This document shows positions 12,309-19,204 of a stretch of DNA of 19,264 nt, one piece after another (position 1 is the first letter of the stretch; each line of letters opens with the position of its first letter). The stretch is from an uncultured Bacilli bacterium (GTDB taxonomy: Bacteria > Bacillota_I > Bacilli_A > RF39 > UBA660). The translations under genes and the position numbers were made by a program. Under the pieces are notes generated by a model. It was not told the DNA's origin and did no database searches. It was given only the letters and a program-made list of their open reading frames with translations. The stretch spans positions 1 through 19,264 of the forward strand of contig CAJUQG010000024.1 in the NCBI GenBank assembly GCA_910588025.1, in the 5' to 3' direction.

Positions 12309-12953
12309 GTGCAAAAAGAAGATATAGAAAAAGTATTATACAGTGAATTTGAAAAATTCAAAAAAGAAACGCTAGAAAAATTAAATATAACAAAAGAATA
12401 CAAAATCGGAGATAAAGTCAATTTTAAAGGGTTAGAATGGTTTGTTACTAAATTAAGAAAATACAAAAAAACAAATTATGTTGAATTGATGTTAGCTGAC
12501 AAGTTATCACAAGATATTTTAGAAAGAGTATTTGATAATTCAGATATGAGAAATGATGGCAGAATAAAATTTGACAATGAAAGCTATGACTGGAAGAAAT
12601 CTTATATCAGAACTCAATTAAACAATAAATTTTTAGATGTGTTGAATATTGATAAAAAAGATTTGTTATTAATGACAACTAATTATGTCGAAAATGAATA
12701 TACGAAAGATTTTGTTCGAATCCCAAGTTTCAATGATTGTGAGACTTTGCCAAGAGAAGTTATTAAAAGAGATTATTGGTATTTCTTAATTAACAGAGGA
12801 GTTTATAGAAGAGATTGTGATACTATTCCATACTATGAACCTTCTGCTGCTGGTGTGTTTGCTTTCGTTGGTACGCACGGTCATGCGCGCACTACGGTTA
12901 GTTTTCGCGTCGTCCTGCCTGTTATTACCGTGAAACTTGATGCTTTAAAGTAA
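12309..12953 (+). CDS. DUF6273-type (C-type-lectin-like) protein with aberrant 3' end
   Basis: A 214-residue protein starting at GTG 12309 (GAAGGA 8 nt upstream). After an acidic helix (1-28), residues about 30-210 follow the DUF6273 pattern: KIGDKVNFKGLEWFV (substrate or entry strand), SYDWKKSYIRTQLNNKFL, LLLMTTNYV, RIPSFNDC, DYWYFLINRGV and a closing VLPVITVKL, equivalent to the RP-A/V-x-x-L end of this C-type-lectin-like fold. Residues 178-207 are encoded by DNA of about half G+C and very few A, unlike any neighbour. That is the position where this fold is diversified in retroelement target proteins. Ligand and location are unknown; there is no signal peptide. Confidence 0.7.
   Translation: MQKEDIEKVLYSEFEKFKKETLEKLNITKEYKIGDKVNFKGLEWFVTKLRKYKKTNYVELMLADKLSQDILERVFDNSDMRNDGRIKFDNESYDWKKSYIRTQLNNKFLDVLNIDKKDLLLMTTNYVENEYTKDFVRIPSFNDCETLPREVIKRDYWYFLINRGVYRRDCDTIPYYEPSAAGVFAFVGTHGHARTTVSFRVVLPVITVKLDALK
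12841..12930 (+). other. Adenine-poor, GC-rich segment: candidate DGR variable region
   Basis: By hand count these 90 bases hold about 8 A (near 9%) and over half G+C, in a window where A is about 40%. Most codons end in C or T (TTC, CAC, CGC, GTC and similar). The segment encodes the C-terminal ligand loop of a C-type-lectin-like domain. No template repeat or reverse transcriptase is present in the window. Confidence 0.45.
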
Positions 12954-12955
12954 TT

Positions 12956-12970
12956 TCAAACGTAGTTTGA
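12956..12970. repeat. Perfect small inverted repeat after the variable segment
   Basis: TCAAAC and GTTTGA (6-bp stem, 3-nt loop GTA) begin 3 nt after the stop codon. Hairpins or cruciforms just after the variable repeat are a feature of several diversity-generating retroelements; there is no T-run, so it is not an intrinsic terminator. Confidence 0.5.
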
Positions 12971-12986
12971 TAAGGAAAAGTGAAGA

Positions 12987-13274
12987 ATGCAGCGAATAAC
13001 ATTCGTAGGAAAAATAACACAAGATATAAATTTGAGTGAAGCAAAGAATGGACAGGCTATGACTTATTTAAAGGTAGTTGATACAGACAATGGTAATCCC
13101 ACTTACATTGATTTTCTTGTAATAGGAAAAATGGCCATAGATGCCTCTTTATTCTTGCAAAAAGGAAACTTAGTATATATTGAAGGGTATGTAAAAAATA
13201 AAAGAGAAGAGATTGCTGGAAAGATGAATTATAATTTTTCTTTCCATGCGACATTCGTGAAATTTTTAGATTAG
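12987..13274 (+). CDS. Short, divergent SSB-like OB-fold protein
   Basis: A 95-residue protein with an SSB beginning (RITFVGKITQDINL, then GQAMTYLKVVD) and OB-fold strands (IDFLVIGKMAIDASLFLQKGN, VYIEGYVKN). It stops after the OB core: there is no linker and no acidic DxDxPF tip, so it should bind single-stranded DNA without recruiting SSB partners. The phage also has a full-length SSB (16965-17408). The ribosome site is weak (AGGAAAAG about 9 nt upstream). Role in replication or protection of recombination intermediates is inferred. Confidence 0.75.
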   Translation: MQRITFVGKITQDINLSEAKNGQAMTYLKVVDTDNGNPTYIDFLVIGKMAIDASLFLQKGNLVYIEGYVKNKREEIAGKMNYNFSFHATFVKFLD

Positions 13275-13286
13275 GAGGATATAGTA

Positions 13287-14132
13287 ATGCAAGAAAAATT
13301 AAATATAAATGAAATCATTAAAGTAGAACAATTACCAAAAGTTTTTGAACAACTTGAGTTAATAGGTGCTTATGTAGATGAACAAGTAAAAGATGTAGAT
13401 CAATTAAAGTGTACAGAAGAAAATAAACAGGAAGTAAAAAATCGCCGAACAGAAATTAATAACATGCTAACTTTAATTGATACTAAGCGAAAAGAAATAA
13501 AGAAAAAGATAAATGAACCATATGATTTATTCAATAAGAAATATGAAGAAACCGTAAAGATCAAACTAGAAAACGCAAGTAAGCTTTTAACCGATAAAAT
13601 AAATAAAATTGAAGATGAGCAAAAATTGGTTAAAAGAAATGCTGTAGAAAAATACTTTAATGAATATTGCCAATTTCTAAAAGTAGATTTTGTAAAGTTT
13701 GAACAAGTTGGATTGAATATTACTTTAGGCATTAGCGATAAAAAATTGCAAGAACAAACCAAAGATTTTTTAGATAAAGTAAACGATGATTTAACATTAA
13801 TCGATTCACAAGAGCATAAAGAAGAAATCTTAATTGAATACAAGAAAAACTTGAATGCTAGTCAATCAATCACAATGATTGTTAATCGATACAAAGAACT
13901 AGAAGAAATGAAGAAAAAGCAAGAAGAATTAAAACAAGTAAAAGAGGCAGAAAAAGAAAATGTTCAAAGAGTAGAACAAGTCTTATCTGCCCCAACAAAA
14001 ATCGAAATAAAGACTAACGATGAAGAAATTTTACAAATTGCTTTTAGTGTAAGAGGAACAAGAGAAAAATTAAAAGAACTTGTTCAATTCTTGAAAGAAA
14101 GGGAGTACGATTATGAGCAATGTAACAACTAA
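13287..14132 (+). CDS. DUF1351-type coiled-coil protein of the RecT module
   Basis: A 281-residue protein, largely helical: EVKNRRTEINNMLTLID, then TKRKEIKKKINEPYD, a central globular part, a second long helix (about residues 195-235) and a small C-terminal beta/alpha domain (EIKTNDEEILQIAFSV). This matches DUF1351 proteins, found directly upstream of recT or erf in many Firmicutes phages. AGGAGG lies before the ATG. The 20-nt overlap with recT shows they are made together; the biochemical role is not established. Confidence 0.8.
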   Translation: MQEKLNINEIIKVEQLPKVFEQLELIGAYVDEQVKDVDQLKCTEENKQEVKNRRTEINNMLTLIDTKRKEIKKKINEPYDLFNKKYEETVKIKLENASKLLTDKINKIEDEQKLVKRNAVEKYFNEYCQFLKVDFVKFEQVGLNITLGISDKKLQEQTKDFLDKVNDDLTLIDSQEHKEEILIEYKKNLNASQSITMIVNRYKELEEMKKKQEELKQVKEAEKENVQRVEQVLSAPTKIEIKTNDEEILQIAFSVRGTREKLKELVQFLKEREYDYEQCNN

Positions 14133-15015
14133 ACCAAGTTTTAATGTCATGCTTCAAACTGAAGGTTATAAGAAGATGATTAGCTCTACAATTGGAGATC
14201 CTGAAAGAGCAAGAAGATTTGTGGCAAGTATCGGAAGTGCTGTAGCAAATAATAAAAAATTACAAGAATGTACACCTTATACAATTCTGAGCGGTGCGTT
14301 ATTGGGTGAAGCATTAAATCTTAGTCCAAGTCCTCAATTAGGACATTATTATCTTGTCCCTTTTGAAAAGAAACAAAAAAATCCTGAAACAAATAAATGG
14401 GAAGTAGCAGAAACAAACGCAACGTTTATTTTGGGATATAAAGGATATATTCAATTAGCTATTAGAAGTGGTCAATATCAAGATATAGATGTAATAGAAG
14501 TAAAAGAAGGAGAATTTATTGGAAGAAATTCTACTACTGGAAAATTAGAATTTAATTTTTATACAAATGAATCTGAAAGAAAAGACAAAAAAATAATTGG
14601 ATATTTATCATATTTAGAATTAAATAACGGATTTCGTAAAAGTTTGTTCATGACTAAGGATGACATGATTGATTATGCTGATGAATATTCTCCAGCATTC
14701 ATTAAAAAAGGATATGAGTTATTTATAGCAGGCAAAGTTAAAGAAAGTGATATGTATAAGTACAGCTCTCATTGGTATCAGAATTTCGATTCTATGGCTA
14801 AAAAAACGATGTTAAGACAATTGATCTCAAAATGGGGAATTATGAGTATAGACATGCAGAATGCTTTTGAAAGAGACAATACTTTTGCAGATGAAAAAGG
14901 AAATTATTATTATCCTGAAACTATTGACGATTCGAAACTTATCGAAACTAAAATTGAAGAGCAAAAGCAAGATGTAGAAAAAGCACCTAAACAGGTGGAT
15001 ATGAATGAACTATAA
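14113..15015 (+). CDS. recT: RecT single-strand annealing recombinase
   Basis: A 300-residue RecT-family protein. Family features: an N-terminal helical part (LQTEGYKKMISSTIGD, ARRFVASIGSAVANN), LQECTPYTILSGALLGEALNL, GHYYLVPFEKK, TFILGYKGYIQLAIRSGQY, and near the end SHWYQNFDSMAKKTMLRQLISKW. The C-terminal 50 residues are an acidic, disordered tail. It anneals complementary single strands during phage recombination and concatemer formation. AGGGAG lies before the ATG, inside the upstream gene. No classical RecE or lambda-exo-like nuclease is next to it; a metallo-beta-lactamase-fold protein follows. Confidence 0.95.
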   Translation: MSNVTTKPSFNVMLQTEGYKKMISSTIGDPERARRFVASIGSAVANNKKLQECTPYTILSGALLGEALNLSPSPQLGHYYLVPFEKKQKNPETNKWEVAETNATFILGYKGYIQLAIRSGQYQDIDVIEVKEGEFIGRNSTTGKLEFNFYTNESERKDKKIIGYLSYLELNNGFRKSLFMTKDDMIDYADEYSPAFIKKGYELFIAGKVKESDMYKYSSHWYQNFDSMAKKTMLRQLISKWGIMSIDMQNAFERDNTFADEKGNYYYPETIDDSKLIETKIEEQKQDVEKAPKQVDMNEL

Positions 15016-15673
15016 AATTGTCGAAAGTGGAAGCTCAGGAAATGCCACAATTGTAGAAGGTGTTATTTTAATTGATTGTGGTGTTTCTTTCAAAAAACTT
15101 CAACCATATTATGAAGATTTAAAGTTGGTTTTATTAACTCATATTCATTCAGATCATTTTAATAAAGCAACTATAAAAAAATTAGCTAGTGTTCGGCCTA
15201 CATTAAGATTTGGATGTTGTGCCTGGCTAGTAGAAGAACTTATTAAATGTGGAGTGAATAAAAGAAACATAGATTTGTATACACCATTTGAAGGATTGCA
15301 TTATGGATTAGGACTTGCAATAGAATCATTTGAATTAAAACATGACGTGTCTAATTGTGGTTGGAGAATAATGTTTGATGATGGATATAAATATTTCTAT
15401 GCTACAGATACTTGTAGTTTAAATAATATAGAAGCTAAAGACTACGATATGTATTTTATTGAAGGTAACTACGAAGATGAAACTGAACTTAAAAAAAGAA
15501 AGCAAAAACATATTGAAAATGGCGAATTTTATTATGAAGATAGAATAGAGAAAACACATTTAAGTCAAGTACAAGCCTTAGACTGGCTAAATAACAACAT
15601 GGGAGAAAATTCACAATACATTTTTATGCATCAACACATAGAAAAAGAGAGTAGAAAAGAGGTAACAGAATGA
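15005..15673 (+). CDS. Metallo-beta-lactamase-fold protein of the RecT module
   Basis: A 222-residue MBL-fold protein: SGSSGNATIV (8-17), DCG (24-26), the metal motif HIHSDH (46-51), then a His near 115 (LKHDVSN), an Asp in YATDT (about 139) and FMHQH near the end. This is the full ligand set of an active di-metal hydrolase related to YycJ/WalJ-type enzymes. In Firmicutes phages such proteins often follow recT and are thought to provide the nuclease. It overlaps recT by 11 nt and the next gene by ATGA. Substrate is inferred from family and context. Confidence 0.88.
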   Translation: MNYKIVESGSSGNATIVEGVILIDCGVSFKKLQPYYEDLKLVLLTHIHSDHFNKATIKKLASVRPTLRFGCCAWLVEELIKCGVNKRNIDLYTPFEGLHYGLGLAIESFELKHDVSNCGWRIMFDDGYKYFYATDTCSLNNIEAKDYDMYFIEGNYEDETELKKRKQKHIENGEFYYEDRIEKTHLSQVQALDWLNNNMGENSQYIFMHQHIEKESRKEVTE

Positions 15674-16086
15674 ATGGAAAACTTTGGAATAAATTAAAAG
15701 GAATAACTAGTTTATATCAAAATGATGAAGAAGAAATAAAAGAATTATTACTAGGTCGTACCATTGAGAAAGTAAACGATAATACATTAAAACTAGATAA
15801 TGGATTAATCTTAGAAATTCAACCAAATCAAGGATGCTGTTGTGGAGCAGGAGACTATGATATTACAGAATTAAATGAATGCTTGAATGTGATAACTAAT
15901 GTAGAACTAGTTGAAGAAAACATAAATAATAGTGACGGGTGGAGTGACGAATATTCATACAAAATATTTGTTTATGCAGAAGATAAAAAAATAAAATTAT
16001 TGCAAGTTGATGGTGACGATGGCAATGGATATTATGGAACGGGTTATGAAATTGTAATAAAAAAGATAGAAGAGGTAGAGAAATGA
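15670..16086 (+). CDS. DUF7448-like acidic phage protein
   Basis: A 138-residue acidic protein: LLLGRTIEKVNDNTLKLDNG, then the Cys cluster GCCCGAGDYDI (about residues 56-66), a helix with Asn-rich turn and a beta end (YEIVIKKIEEVEK). The GRTI-plus-CCxGAGDY pattern recalls DUF7448 proteins of phages and bacteria, for which no function is known. The Cys triplet could bind a metal. Start and stop are both in ATGA overlaps, so it is tightly embedded in the operon. Confidence 0.7.
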   Translation: MNGKLWNKLKGITSLYQNDEEEIKELLLGRTIEKVNDNTLKLDNGLILEIQPNQGCCCGAGDYDITELNECLNVITNVELVEENINNSDGWSDEYSYKIFVYAEDKKIKLLQVDGDDGNGYYGTGYEIVIKKIEEVEK

Positions 16087-16265
16087 AAATAATAGATAAA
16101 TTAATTGATAGAATAGAAAACTATATATGCGATGTATTAGCACCAGCATTCGGCGTTTTGTGTGTAACATTTGCAGGAAACTGGCAAACAAGATTGTTTG
16201 GAATAGTAATTTTGGTCTTAGATTTTATTGCTTATAAGGGAAAAGATGACATTTACAGGAACTAA
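16083..16265 (+). CDS. 60-residue small membrane protein
   Basis: It begins with an amphipathic helix (KIIDKLIDRIENYICD) followed by a hydrophobic part (about residues 18-52: APAFGVLCVTFAGNW, LFGIVILVLDFIAY) that can form one or two membrane spans, and a short polar end. ATG overlaps the upstream stop. It overlaps the NinB-like gene by 20 nt. Function unknown. Confidence 0.6.
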   Translation: MKIIDKLIDRIENYICDVLAPAFGVLCVTFAGNWQTRLFGIVILVLDFIAYKGKDDIYRN

Positions 16266-16719
16266 AGAAGAAATAAAAAAATGGCTCTTCAATAAAGAAT
16301 CAAATATTGAATTTGAGATAAAAGTGCATAAAGAAAAACGCTCATTAAATGCAAATGCTTATTTTCATAGTTTAATTAATAAACTAGCAAGATATTATAA
16401 CTGGTCAGATGAAGAAATGAAGATAAAAATGGTATTGGACTATGGGACTTTAGCCGAAAAAGATGGAGAAGTTGTAAGTGTAGAAATACCACGCAATTTA
16501 GATATACAACTTTTCTATCCTTACGCAAAGTATATTGAAACAAAAGATGGAAAAGATAGTTATTTATTTTATAAAAGAACACATGAACTAAATACTCATG
16601 AATTTTATGAATTGCTATGTGGAGTGGTACAAGAGTGCAAAGATGTTGGAATACCAACAAAAGAAGATTATGAAATTCAAAAAATGATAGAGGAGATGGA
16701 AAAGTATGAAAATAACTAA
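16246..16719 (+). CDS. NinB/Orf-like recombination protein
   Basis: A 157-residue protein starting MTFTGTKEEIKKWL, with the NinB-type helix KEKRSLNANAYFHSLINKLA (R-S-L-N-x-N-A-x-x-H) and the typical C-terminal ELNTHEFYELLCGVV then GIPTKEDYE. Lambda NinB/Orf binds single-stranded DNA and SSB and helps load recombinases, so it fits the RecT module. ATG 16246 with AAGGG upstream is chosen over a TTG at 16228. It overlaps SpoVG by 14 nt. Confidence 0.75.
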   Translation: MTFTGTKEEIKKWLFNKESNIEFEIKVHKEKRSLNANAYFHSLINKLARYYNWSDEEMKIKMVLDYGTLAEKDGEVVSVEIPRNLDIQLFYPYAKYIETKDGKDSYLFYKRTHELNTHEFYELLCGVVQECKDVGIPTKEDYEIQKMIEEMEKYENN

Positions 16720-16972
16720 TGTAGAAGTAAATAAAGTTGAAAAAAATGGTTCAAGATTAAAAGGAATAGCTTCTGTTTTAATCGATGCTTCTTTTGCTAT
16801 TCATGATATACGTATCATTGAAGGAGATAATGGCTTATTCATTGCTATGCCAAGTAAAAAGACCGTAATGGGTGATTATAGAGATGTTGCTCATCCAATT
16901 AATCAAATTACTAGAAAATTATTTGAAAACGCAGTTTTAAAGAAATTTTATGAGGTGAATGAAGATGAATAA
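16706..16972 (+). CDS. spoVG: SpoVG family protein
   Basis: An 88-residue protein with the complete SpoVG pattern: MKITNVEVNKVEK, KGIASVLIDASFAIHDIRII, GLFIAMPSKK then DVAHPIN. In Bacillus and Staphylococcus SpoVG is a nucleic-acid-binding regulator; phage copies occur in early operons near ssb. Its basic DNA-contacting positions (SKK, following the MPS motif) are kept. GGAGATGGAAAAGT precedes the ATG. It may modulate host or phage transcripts, which is inferred from the family. Confidence 0.92.
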   Translation: MKITNVEVNKVEKNGSRLKGIASVLIDASFAIHDIRIIEGDNGLFIAMPSKKTVMGDYRDVAHPINQITRKLFENAVLKKFYEVNEDE

Positions 16973-17408
16973 AGTAATTTTAATCGGAAGACTTGTTAGA
17001 GATCCAGAACTACGTACAACACAGAATCATACATCAGTAGCCAATTTTACTATAGCAGTTAATAGACCTCGAATTGACGGGGAAGATAGAGGTGCAGATT
17101 TTATTAACTGCATGGCTTGGAGAAAGTTAGCAGAAACTATTGCAAAATATTGTGTAAAAGGTGATCAGATTGCAATAGAAGGACATATACAGACGAGCTC
17201 ATACGAAAATCAAGATGGAACAAAAAAATATACTACAAACGTAATTGTAGATACAATAAAGTTCTTGTCTACTAAACAAGAAAATAGACAACAAAATGGA
17301 CAACAATTTAGTTCTAACCAAGAAGCATTGAATAGTGTAATGCAAGAAGATCCATTTATGGATTTTGGAGAACAAATCGAGCTTTCAGATGAGGATTTAC
17401 CATTCTAA
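16965..17408 (+). CDS. ssb: Single-stranded DNA-binding protein
   Basis: A 147-residue SSB starting MNKVILIGRLVRDPELR, with NFTIAVNRP, DFINCMAWRKLAETIAKY and VKGDQIAIEGHIQTSSY forming the OB fold, a Gln/Asn-rich linker (about 108-125) and the acidic tip DEDLPF that recruits partner proteins. The start at 16965 is preferred over 16959 because it matches all SSBs and GAGGTG is 9 nt upstream. Full-length SSB protects single strands in phage replication and works with RecT and the NinB-like protein. Confidence 0.95.
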   Translation: MNKVILIGRLVRDPELRTTQNHTSVANFTIAVNRPRIDGEDRGADFINCMAWRKLAETIAKYCVKGDQIAIEGHIQTSSYENQDGTKKYTTNVIVDTIKFLSTKQENRQQNGQQFSSNQEALNSVMQEDPFMDFGEQIELSDEDLPF

Positions 17409-17417
17409 GAGGTATTT

Positions 17418-17834
17418 ATGAAATTAGGAACGAAAGTTAGATGTAAGGGATATATAGTTAAAAAAACTAATATTGAATACGTTTATGCAAATAAGAAACA
17501 TTTTGAAAAAGATATGGGTATTTTCGCATATGATGAAGAGCCTAAATTTTATATAGAAGATTTAGGAGAATACATACAAAAAATAACAGAAATAAAGAAT
17601 AAGGAATTTACAGGTATAGTTGTAGGGATTACTCCAGTAGCTACAGAATATTATTATACTCAAGTTGAAAGAGATATTTTTGACCCTGTTACATACGGTT
17701 ATGTTGATACTCAACCTTTAGACCAAGTAAAAGTAGAAAAAACAGGATATATTGGTTGTTACAAAGTTTATTATGCAATGGGAAAAAGCAGACTAGTTCC
17801 AATCCATTTAGTAGAAGAGGTTAACAATGATTAA
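17418..17834 (+). CDS. Beta-rich phage protein, unknown function
   Basis: A 138-residue protein with repeated beta strands: KLGTKVRCKGYIVKK at the start, FTGIVVGITPVATEYYY in the middle and GKSRLVPIHLVEEV at the end, with many Tyr and Val. The pattern suggests one or two small SH3-like barrels. AGAGG lies 6 nt before the ATG. The stop overlaps the next gene by 8 nt. No family is recognised and no catalytic motif is seen. Confidence 0.7.
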   Translation: MKLGTKVRCKGYIVKKTNIEYVYANKKHFEKDMGIFAYDEEPKFYIEDLGEYIQKITEIKNKEFTGIVVGITPVATEYYYTQVERDIFDPVTYGYVDTQPLDQVKVEKTGYIGCYKVYYAMGKSRLVPIHLVEEVNND

Positions 17835-18030
17835 AAAAGAAAATCTAGTATATATCCCTCTACCAGTAGCGAAACTATTAGCTGATAAAAATAGAGAAAT
17901 AAATAACTTGCAAGAAGAAAATATGAATCTAGAATGTAAGATAATGAGTCTAGAAGAAGAATTAGATTATCTTAAGATTGAACCGATAGATCCATATGAC
18001 GCATTCGTGGACTGGAGTGATTTCTATTGA
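17827..18030 (+). CDS. Short coiled-coil protein
   Basis: A 67-residue protein. After VYIPLPVAKLLADKN comes a continuous leucine-zipper-like heptad run (INNLQEENMNLECKIMSL, then EEELDYLKI), and an acidic/aromatic end (DAFVDWSDFY). GAAGAGG lies before the ATG. It overlaps the methyltransferase-like gene by 4 nt, so it may be produced as a partner of that protein. Dimerisation is expected; function unknown. Confidence 0.65.
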   Translation: MIKKENLVYIPLPVAKLLADKNREINNLQEENMNLECKIMSLEEELDYLKIEPIDPYDAFVDWSDFY

Positions 18031-18716
18031 GAACATTTCACTGTTTCTTTGAGCAAAGTGGGACATTTAAAAATGAATTTAAAAAGTTAGGTTATGAGGC
18101 TTATGATTACGATATAAGAAATGACTTTGATGAAACAGATTATCAAATTGATTTATTTAAAGAAATTGAGTTAGCTTATGATAACAAAAAAAGTATTTTT
18201 GATAATATTTCAAAAGAAGAAATGATAATAGCATTCTTTCCATGTATACGTTTTGAAGATCAAATCCAAATGTGCTTTAGAGGAACAGCTTATCAGTATT
18301 TAAAAATGTCTGTAGAGCAAAAATTAGAAAAAGATTTGGAATTACACAAAGAATTAAGTTATTTATATCAACTAATTACTAAATTAACTATAGTTTCTAT
18401 CAAAAGAAAAATTCCTTTGATTATAGAAAACCCATATTCTACAACACATTATTTAGTTAAATATTGGGCAATTCCTTACACTTTACTAGACAATGATAGA
18501 ACCAAAAGAGGAGACTATTTTGAAAAGCCAACACAGTATTGGTTCATAAACTGTGAGCCAAAAGAAAATTTTATTTTTGAACCATTAGAATTTGTAGAAA
18601 AAAGAGTTGTTCAATTTCAAAAAAAAGAAAAAGGTTTGGATAGACAAGTGTGGAGAAGTATGATACATCCACAATATGCAAATCGATTTATACGTGAATT
18701 TATTTTAGAGGAGTGA
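18027..18716 (+). CDS. Minimal cytosine-methyltransferase-like protein
   Basis: A 229-residue protein starting at TTG 18027 (GGAG 9 nt upstream). The opening FFEQSGTFKNEFKKLG followed by AYDYDI parallels motif I of C5-cytosine methyltransferases (F-x-G-x-G...D). FFPCIRFED resembles the PCQxFS motif IV with its catalytic Cys, and IENPY resembles motif VI (EN-V). No target-recognition domain is present and the C-terminus is short. It may methylate a base, modify nucleotides, or have lost activity; related phage proteins are annotated loosely as DNA methylases. A role in escaping host restriction is possible. Confidence 0.65.
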   Translation: MRTFHCFFEQSGTFKNEFKKLGYEAYDYDIRNDFDETDYQIDLFKEIELAYDNKKSIFDNISKEEMIIAFFPCIRFEDQIQMCFRGTAYQYLKMSVEQKLEKDLELHKELSYLYQLITKLTIVSIKRKIPLIIENPYSTTHYLVKYWAIPYTLLDNDRTKRGDYFEKPTQYWFINCEPKENFIFEPLEFVEKRVVQFQKKEKGLDRQVWRSMIHPQYANRFIREFILEE

Positions 18717-18722
18717 TTTCTA

Positions 18723-18869
18723 ATGAAGGAATTAATAGAAGAAAATTGTAAACGTTGTAAAAACTATGAAATATGTCAATCATCTGGTTGTGAGATAAAA
18801 AAACAATTAGAGAAATTTTTACTAAATGAGCAAAGCAATCAACAATATGTAAATGAAAAAGAATTATAG
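18723..18869 (+). CDS. 48-residue four-cysteine protein
   Basis: Reads MKELIEENCKRCKNYE, ICQSSGCEIKKQ and a Gln/Asn-rich end. The spacing C-x2-C-x6-C-x4-C suits one zinc site. GGAG lies 9 nt before the ATG at 18723, and the gene fills the space between the methyltransferase-like gene and the next ORF. Small zinc-finger proteins of this kind are common in phage early regions; function unknown. Confidence 0.65.
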   Translation: MKELIEENCKRCKNYEICQSSGCEIKKQLEKFLLNEQSNQQYVNEKEL

Positions 18870-18879
18870 AGAGGTAGAA

Positions 18880-19194
18880 ATGAACAAAAAAGGCTTTATT
18901 GAAATAGTATCTATCTTTCTTATAGCAATAGTGTCAAGTTTAATAGGATTTATGATTTATAAAGAAGTTAGTTTTGGAACTAAGCAAGGAATAGTTATTG
19001 ATAAAAAGTATCATTCTGCATGGGTGTCATACTCTTCATCTTTTGTGAATGGAGGTACTATTAGTATTCCCGTAACACACCCGCAGAGTTGGTCAATTAG
19101 AATACAAAAAGATGACAAAGATTTATGGATTGATGTATCAGAAAGTGAATATAATCAGATCAATATAGGAGATTGCTATCAATGTGGAAAGTGA
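18880..19194 (+). CDS. Membrane-anchored small protein
   Basis: A 104-residue protein beginning MNKKGFIEIVSIFLIAI with one N-terminal span (about residues 6-26) and an extracytoplasmic-type polar domain (GIVIDKKYHSAWVSYS, WSIRIQKDDKDLWIDV, then CYQCGK at the end). ATG 18880 with GAGGT 5 nt upstream is preferred to an earlier in-frame ATG at 18853, which lies inside the previous gene. The KQGIVIDKKYHSAW pattern recalls small phage and plasmid proteins with a lipocalin- or SH3-like outer domain. Function unknown. Confidence 0.7.
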   Translation: MNKKGFIEIVSIFLIAIVSSLIGFMIYKEVSFGTKQGIVIDKKYHSAWVSYSSSFVNGGTISIPVTHPQSWSIRIQKDDKDLWIDVSESEYNQINIGDCYQCGK

Positions 19195-19204
19195 GTGAAG
19201 AAAA

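Noticed and set aside
13400..13843. 147-codon minus-strand open frame
   Set aside because: Antisense shadow of the DUF1351 gene, Ser/Phe/Leu-rich, without a ribosome site.
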